The notes under the pieces were generated by a model that saw only the letters and a program-made list of their open reading frames with translations, did no database searches and was not told the DNA's origin. The position numbers were made by a program, and so were the translations under genes. This document shows positions 57,710 through 64,000 of a stretch of 64,000 nt of DNA, in pieces; positions within the stretch are counted from its first letter, which is position 1; every line of letters starts with the position of its first letter. Source of the stretch: Cadophora sp. MPI-SDFR-AT-0126. Taxonomy: Eukaryota; Ascomycota; Leotiomycetes; Helotiales; Ploettnerulaceae. The stretch spans positions 1,488,001 through 1,552,000 of the forward strand of contig JAGMVK010000006.1 of NCBI GenBank assembly GCA_020747065.1, read 5' to 3'.

Positions 57710-58711
57710 TTAGATAATCCCCTTGGCAGCCAATAACGGACAAGTTATCGGACTAACCACACACGCAACCGACGCAAACGTCGTACTAGCAATCCGCATG
57801 TGATCCCTCGTCCTATCACTCTTCTCCTTCTTCAGATGCTTCCTAAGCTCCCTATCCTGCTTCTGCGCCAGTTGCCACTCCTTGGGTGGCGGGCAGTCCT
57901 GAATACCACTTACAGGTATCTCAGAGCCATTGGGGCAGGTTGCTGGACTTTTGGACTTGGAATTGGGAGAGCGCGGAACGAGAGCGCGGAGGTCGTTTGG
58001 GAGAGGTTCGTCAGAATTGCAGACTTGAAATGTGAAATCGTAGTCGGAATCGGATGAATCGACGAGGCGGAAGAGTTCGCTTGTGATGGACTCGACAATT
58101 TTTTCCACCTGCTCGATCTCTTCTTTGTTCAAGTCTTCCGCCTCAGACGTGGCATTTGCATGCAAAGCCTTCTGCAAAACCAACTCAGCAATGGCCTCTG
58201 CTGCAGCCCTCTCTTCGCAAGGTAGGAGGTTGATCAGACGAAAGAGATTTTTGAGCATGATTTGCTCGCGCTCCGGCAATGAAACTCGCTGTTCTTCTTT
58301 CGGTGGTTCGTAATCGATATTGTAGGTTTCGAGGTCGGACCGGATGGCTTCGAGAATGAGGGGGTCGGAGAGCAGGTCATCGGAGTCGAGAATCGTGTTG
58401 TCTGGTGTTGGTGTAGTGATGTTGGCAAAGGCAGGGGTTAAGAGGGTCGCTGTGGGGGAGCTGTTTGTAGAAGCTATGAAGAGGGGACCTGTGATGCTCG
58501 TGGCTTTTGCATCGAGGGCAGTTGGAGCAGGTGTTGCGTGTGCAATGCCGGTATTTTCTCCATTTCCTACAATACTGGTGTAGTGCTCAGAGAAAGGCTT
58601 GGTGCCCTCATTGCCAGAAAAAATCACGGATACGTTTCCGGGCCGGAGTGGGAACGTGTTGGCAGTGATTGCCAACAAAGCAGGAATGAGTGCAATGCGA
58701 GAGATATGCAT
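57710..58711 (-). CDS. Secreted hypothetical protein
   Basis: Single exon, 333 aa from ATG 58711. 'MHISRIALIPALLAITANTF' is a signal peptide; the frame is open for 19 codons upstream but the signal peptide fixes this start. The mature part has a Thr/Pro/Ala-rich stretch and several N-glycosylation sequons (NVS, NSS, NIT, NAT, NGS). A helical acidic region follows ('EREQIMLKNLFRLINLLPCE', 'EEIEQVEKIVESI'). The C-terminal region has four Cys and a hydrophobic end ('FASVACVVSPITCPLLAA') that could be a TM or a GPI-like anchor. The family is not recognised. It could be a cell-wall or surface protein, or an effector candidate. Confidence 0.72.
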   Translation of the reverse strand: MHISRIALIPALLAITANTFPLRPGNVSVIFSGNEGTKPFSEHYTSIVGNGENTGIAHATPAPTALDAKATSITGPLFIASTNSSPTATLLTPAFANITTPTPDNTILDSDDLLSDPLILEAIRSDLETYNIDYEPPKEEQRVSLPEREQIMLKNLFRLINLLPCEERAAAEAIAELVLQKALHANATSEAEDLNKEEIEQVEKIVESITSELFRLVDSSDSDYDFTFQVCNSDEPLPNDLRALVPRSPNSKSKSPATCPNGSEIPVSGIQDCPPPKEWQLAQKQDRELRKHLKKEKSDRTRDHMRIASTTFASVACVVSPITCPLLAAKGII

Positions 58712-59206
58712 GATGAAGATATTTGCAGGAAAGTACTTTGCAGAATGGAATTTGTTTGAGAAAAGCAATAGAAGGGAGAATAGTGTGGGAGCGAAATTTA
58801 GGGTGTGCTAGAAGCTAGTTGGCTTCTGGTAGTTACCTGACCTCCCCTCCATCATAGTGATAGTGTATTCTCGAAATATCATGACAGACAAGCGAAAACT
58901 AGCGTTCCAGAGATGTAGAGCCGCTACCAGCGACCGAACTTGGAGCTAGGAGTAGGAAACCAGAAACCAAGAAATACTGAAGCAAAAAGGTGACTTACTG
59001 ATAAAATGCTTGTCTTTGTCGTACTTGCCACAAATAAAGTTAGCAAATTGTACCTGTACAAGATGCCACCTTCGGGTTTCATACGCATAAAGCACTGTCC
59101 AGAAAAGATGCCCCTTAGAGCACAATGAATTCTCGAATAACGCCTCGTGAAATCCCATACCCACCCAAACTCCATGCCCTTGACTCAAAGCCCAATGTAA
59201 CCGTAT
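58712..59206. other. Intergenic region
   Basis: Promoter of the secreted-protein gene (-) and 3' flank of VPS24. Overlapping short minus-strand frames near 58924-59188 are not supported. Confidence 0.4.
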
Positions 59207-59946
59207 TCAGCTCTTCAGCGCCTCTAGTCTCCCCCTCATCTGGTCCAACATAGCCTCCGCATCCTCCTCATCTTCTTCTTCCGCAACAGGTTGATCCTTA
59301 ACAGGCGTAGGTAGGTTCGGCGTCGTCCCAACCTTGCTCATCTTATCCGTCAGTATCTCACCCAGCACCTTGTCGACCTCCGTCTCGGCCTCCTCATCCT
59401 CCTCCTCCAGCTCATCCGGCAGACTGTCCCCGACCATCTCCTCAATGATGCCCGCCTTCACCAACTCCTGACTGAGTTCGCGCATCGTACCCATCAGTTC
59501 TGGGAGCTTAACGAGACTATTGACGTCCTTCATGATGCCGACGCTGCTCCTGATGCTGCCTTCTATCTTGCGCACCGCAAACGCCTCCGTGACCTGCATG
59601 GACACGCTGTTGAGCTGCGCCTTGGATGTGACGAGTCTATTATGCTGTTTTCGCGTGCGGATGAGCTCGCGCGCGAAGATGCGGATATCTTTCTCGGCTT
59701 GCTTTGCTTGGGATGGGTTGCGCTGAGCTCGGCGGTTGGCTTGGATGATGAGCGTTTTGGCTTTGTTTTCGGCCAGCTTCATGTTGGCAATATCGCGGTC
59801 GAGTTTGCGGGTGTTTTGTCGGATTAGTTGATTACATTTCCGCACCTGTGAGCGTTAGAATGGGTATACAAGCTTGGGAGAGGTGTTGGGAGATGTACTT
59901 GTGCCTGGGGGTCTGGCTTGAAGAATACGGCTTTGATAGACTCCAT
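59207..59946 (-). CDS. VPS24: ESCRT-III subunit Vps24 (CHMP3)
   Basis: Two exons, 59946-59899 and 59845-59207, total 687 nt and give 228 aa. The first exon 'MESIKAVFFKPDPQAQ' joins 'VRKCNQLIRQNTRKLDRDIA', the basic helix typical of Vps24/CHMP3. A long coiled coil follows ('AKTLIIQANRRAQRNPSQAK'). The C-terminus is acidic with the MIT-interacting helix 'DAEAMLDQMRGRLEAL'. Vps24 caps Snf7 filaments with Vps2 on endosomes during multivesicular-body sorting and membrane scission. Exon two opens with GTG, not a start; the true ATG is in exon one. Confidence 0.95.
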
Positions 59947-60622
59947 GTTGGAAGCAGAGCACAGAGGCTGTACTCTGTGACCAAGTCCAACGTTCTGTTA
60001 ATCGCAGGGGATGCGAGGCTTGAGAGTAAATAGTGCGAGTTGACGTTGCAGATGGCTCGTCGTTTCAAGCGTGCCCTTGCGGCTTCAATAGATCGGGTGG
60101 GATGTGAACCAATGACGTCGCGGAAGGGAGGGGCCGCGAATAGCCTGGCCAGCACAGTGGAAGGGGCAGTATCACAACATCAAATCTTTGGCGACAGTTT
60201 TTCTTCTTCTGAGCACTGTAATGGAATTTTCGATATAAACTTCTAGAGACTCACTCGCAATTCTGGTACAGACCTTTATTATATTACGACATCTGCCATA
60301 CTGTGTTACCAAGGAATCCTTAGTCAGACTCTTGAATCAATTTTCGAACACCACAAGTATTCAATGTCATTATTCACAAGGGAACAAATGAGGAAGATGT
60401 AATTTGGTTGGGCATGAATAGAATTGGCCCAAAAGTAACGATCAAAGCTCCTATCCAAAATGCCTTGTAATGAATGACCAGCAACGCGGCTAAGTCTCTG
60501 ATGTGCTTTGGCACATTTGCTAACTCCAAGAAATGCTCATTCCCACGCAAAAACAGAACATTCTACTTTTCCCAGCTTAGTTCGCATGCGTATCGTGATC
60601 AGTCGATGATTCCGGACTCAGT
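59947..60622. other. Intergenic region
   Basis: Between the VPS24 start and the GDE1 stop (same strand). No gene was recognised. Confidence 0.4.
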
Positions 60623-63600
60623 CTAGACCTCTACCGACTCATTCGACAGGGCAACGCCGCTGATTAGATTCGCGGCTTTCAGAGTCGTTGGGTCTGTCAA
60701 TTTTGCTGCGTTCTTTGACATTCCCTTGTAGATCTTTAGCACATTGTCAACAATGACTGCATCAATTCCCTCCCTGACTTGTTGCTATTGAAGTTTAGCG
60801 AAGCTTACAACAGGTATCGAAGTGACTTACATCGACTTTGTCTTCGTCATTGTTCAATGTTCCGTAACTGACACAAACCAATCCGCTATCCTTGACGACC
60901 TTCACCAACCTCGGACTGTTGCACAACGGCTCTGCAGCACTCACAACACCCAGCAGATTCCAGCGGCTTGCAAAGCGAATGGCTTCTTGAAGACTGCTAG
61001 CTCTGATATCACCAACAGGGCAGGTACCAGCATCTGTCAAGAACAAGACCGGAATACTGGGCTGTTTGAAACTCAACAAGAGGCAGATATCGGGATTGAA
61101 GCTGCTGAAGATGATCTTGCGTTTCTTGCAAAGATCATACACCTTGTTGAGGACGGTGTCGACGAAGCTGTTGAGCTCCACAGCATAAGCATCCATATCG
61201 TGTTCCTCTGACTCATGCAGCATGGGGTACTTCATCTCGATATTAAATCCCACGCGTTCCTCAAGCGTAAGAAACATCTCTTCGAGAGTAGTGAAAGGTG
61301 CCTGAATGAAATTGCCTCGAGAATTTGCTTTGAAGCCTTTCTCCTTGAAGTCTCGAGTATGCTTCATCTTCTCGGCCATGTCAATGTCTGGAAGCAGATG
61401 ACCCATGGACAACGACCGCACACGATCCGCTCCACGAACAACTCGGAATTGGGGATTGTCCTTCGGATCATTTTTCGGGCTGTCCTTCGGTGGGGTCGGA
61501 GGTCGAGAAGCCCTGGGAGTGGCATCGTTGACATGCAGAAATTGTTCGGCAGTGAGGGTGTGAACAGGAGCATCAATACCCGTCTCGCTAACCAGGAAAT
61601 CATGGTAAATGACAGGGACAAGATCCTTGGTCAATTGAACATCGAACTCGACATAGTTGGCGCCAAGGTTTGTTGCAGCAATGAATGATTGCAGCGTATT
61701 CTCACCTAGCTGGAGTGATCTGTTCGAGGCGATGTTCTTGCCCAGCCCTCTGTGTCCAATAATCATAGTCGAGGAGACTTCTTTCCAGTAAGTCTGCTTG
61801 GTTGTGATGGTCATATTTGGATGCGAAAATGGTGTAATGACCAGGAAGTTGAAGTTCACGACGCCAATAACCTCGAGATCCGTGCTCATGATGGGAACAC
61901 TGACATCACCTTGCAAGTTCATGCGTGAAACTCCAATTGCTTGCTTGATACTGCCTAGAATGGCGACACCTCTTCCAACTTTATCCTCTTGGTGACCGGA
62001 ATAAGTTGGGACAATATCAAAATACAGCTTGACCTTGGCCGCATCGGCCGCAGTAAACACCATTGGCTCTGTCGAGATGTTGTCTGGGACTGGAAGGTCG
62101 ATGGTAGTGGGTTCTCCTGTGGCTCCTTTGGCGCTGACAATTACAGACAGCGAAGTATCAAGCTGGGTGGAATGTGCTTCGGCGATGGGAATTCTGTCGA
62201 GCTTGACTGCCGGTACATTTTTTCTCATGTCCATAGATCCCAGACTGACCAGGACCATACTCTCGTTGGTAAGGTAACGATGACCAAACGTTTTCACAGG
62301 CTCTGTAGTCTCAACTTTGGTCATCTGTGACCGAGCTGTCCCGATCGAAGACAGATTTGGAGGAGATGAATCTCTGGTACGTGTCGATGGCTCAGACTCT
62401 GGACTTGAAATAGCCGAGCTTGCTTGAGCCAACTTTGAAGCTATATCCATATGACCACGAAGAGCTGCATGCTCTCTAGCAAGCCATCCGGATCCATCGG
62501 GTTTATTGATATCAGCACCGGCTGTAATAAGGAGTTCCACAATTGGAAGGTGACCATCGACTGAGGCGATATGTAGTGGAGTCCAAGAGAACGTGTTCTC
62601 GGTAAGATCAACGTTGGCCTTTTGTTCCGGTGTACCTTGAAGCAAGATGCTAGCACAATCAACATGGCCAAATCGAGCGGCAATATGGAGAGAGGTTTCG
62701 CCTGCTGGGTCTTGCCAGTTGATATCGACACCAGCGTCAACAAGCAGTCTGACAATCAGGGTGAAATTGGACTTAGTCGCCATTGCCAGAACGGCACTGG
62801 ACTTTGAGATGTCGCGTCTCATGGCTGCCTTTTGATCATTGTGGCCTTGCCAGTTCTCTCCCTTCAGGAGAGCTTGCGTGGTCAAGGGATGACCCCCGAT
62901 CACACTAAGATGTAGCGGTGCCTGTCCATCATTATCTTGCCATTCTGGAGCATCGATACCATTTTCGACGTTGAATTGTCCCCACTCTTGCATGTACTTC
63001 ATAACCAGCTCGCAAACAACGACGAAGCCAAACTGAGCGGCATAATGTAATGGCAACCGTCCATATGTGTCTTTTGACTTTAATGCAACACGATGGTGAG
63101 GCTCCAAGGTTTTCAAAACATAGTCCAGGAGCTTCACATATTCATCGTCCATGCTCAGCAACGACGACTCCTTGAGATTGCTTCGTGCGGGCCCCAGAGG
63201 AGGGGACGCTGCAGGCGTGAGGAAGCGAGACTCGTTCGGATCAACGGTGAGGAGAGCGGCGGAAGTTTGGGGCCCAACTCGAGCCGACTTCGCACGACCA
63301 ATAGAAATGACCAGTCGATGCAAGCAGTTACGCTTGTTGATATCGTCGGTCTCATCTAGAGACGTAATATGCTTGAGGAGGTAGCTGATACATTGCTTCG
63401 ACTTGCAAGAAATGCAACGCTGTAGCAGGCTGACCAGGAGCTTCTGCATTCCCGGCTCGTTGGGTTCGATATCAGCCTCTGCAAGAGCCTCTTCGAGCGT
63501 GGGTACATCATCGTTCCGAATAGCTTGATCAACGGTATCTAGAAGTCCTTTGGGCAGATTGAACATGGACCTGGAAGATACCCGTTTGATCGACTGGACC

Positions 63601-64000
63601 GAGTGAACCGACTGTGCATCAGAGCCGTCCAAATGGGGCTGAACATCTCCGAGGATCGACAACAGTCCGTTGACGGTGGTCTTCAATTCCTCCACCCGCA
63701 CATTCGTGGCAAAAGGTTTTAAGTCAACTTTTGAAGCCAAGTACCGCTCTTTTGTGCAGACATTCGGAACCTTCTTGTCAAGCTTCTTTGTGATCTTGAT
63801 AAATCCTCTTCGATTCAGGTCACCAAACCATTGTATCTTCCTCAGTTGATCACGGAGCTCCAGAAGAGCACCCCGTAGTTCTTCAATATCATTGAGGTCT
63901 AATGTCTCAAAAACCTCTTTCGATGAGCCATATCTTTCTTTGAGAAGATTCAATCTCCTTGATGCATCGCCGAATTTCTTGTTGTAGAACTCGTCGACAT
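60623..64000 (-). CDS. GDE1: SPX-ankyrin-glycerophosphodiesterase (Gde1-like), 5' end outside window
   Basis: Exons 64000-60831 and 60784-60623, about 1,109 residues visible. The frame continues past the window edge, so the N-terminus is missing. The C-terminal part of an SPX domain is seen ('DEFYNKKFGDASRRLNLLKE', 'WFGDLNRRGFIKITKKLDKK'), which binds inositol pyrophosphates and senses phosphate. Ankyrin repeats follow ('GRLPLHYAAQFGFVVV', 'GQAPLHLSVIGGHP', 'GETSLHIAARFGHVD', 'WTPLHIASVDGHLPIVELL'). The GDPD catalytic domain has 'IGHRGLGKN', 'GENTLQSF', 'VEFDVQLTKDLVPVIYHD' and 'GFNIEMKYP'. The enzyme hydrolyses glycerophosphocholine/inositol to glycerol-3-phosphate for phosphate or choline recycling. 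The last exon ('VDQQVREGIDAVIVDNVLKI') is needed to finish the TIM barrel; without splicing the frame ends early. Confidence 0.95.

Overview
The window comes from a filamentous ascomycete (Pezizomycotina). Genes carry many short GT-AG introns of about 45-65 nt with CTAAC/CTGAC-type branch sites. Families typical of such fungi are present: a Pth11-like rhodopsin-fold membrane protein, cutinase, Ctr/copper-fist, a SUT-like sugar transporter and SPX-ankyrin-GDPD. Leotiomycetes is a reasonable guess, but the sequence alone does not prove it. I saw no tRNA, rRNA, CRISPR or prokaryotic-type operon. Exon models were assembled by eye, by matching protein continuity to splice signals. For most genes the summed exon length is a multiple of three, which supports the models.

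Layout. 0.1-1.7 kb: Pth11-like receptor (-). 1.7-5.7 kb: no supportable gene. 5.7-8.5 kb: Trk-type potassium transporter (+). 8.8-9.9 kb: SIRT5-type sirtuin (-). 10.6-11.6 kb: glycine-zipper protein (-). 12.5-13.3 kb: Ssp120-like EF-hand secretory protein (+). 14.1-22.3 kb: four enzymes of secondary or catabolic flavour (secreted intradiol dioxygenase-like protein, aldo/keto reductase, amidase, cytochrome P450). 23.5-27.8 kb: SNF2/RING helicase (-). 29.8-33.0 kb: a divergent pair, copper-fist regulator (-) and Ctr copper transporter (+). 33.4-38.0 kb: housekeeping genes TMA46, OST4 and YRA1. 39.5-40.5 kb: a cutinase with an apparent frameshift. 41.0-43.0 kb: a small unknown protein and the p23 co-chaperone SBA1. 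43-48 kb: gene-poor, with a decayed Copia-type gag fragment. 48.1-50.4 kb: an unusual GIY-YIG-like/zinc-repeat protein with an intron-rich 5' leader. 51-53.4 kb: gene-poor, with a degenerate ~70-bp pyrimidine-rich tandem array. 53.4-64 kb: a small coiled-coil protein, SUT-like sugar transporter, secreted unknown, VPS24 and the 5'-truncated GDE1.

The most unusual locus is 48.1-50.4 kb. It encodes a protein with a GIY-YIG-nuclease-like core followed by eight near-identical CX4C-X9/10-CX2H zinc-type repeats. Its start codon sits immediately before an intron, and its leader is built of 12- to 18-nt micro-exons. Other points of interest are an 847-nt intron in YRA1 (others here are ~50 nt), the copper regulator/transporter pair, coding micro-exons of 15, 17 and 25 nt, GC-AG introns, and the cutinase frameshift just upstream of its catalytic Asp and His.

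Most genes stand alone. The only clear functional partnership is copper-fist plus Ctr. The 14-22 kb enzymes might form a small metabolic group, but that rests on position only.
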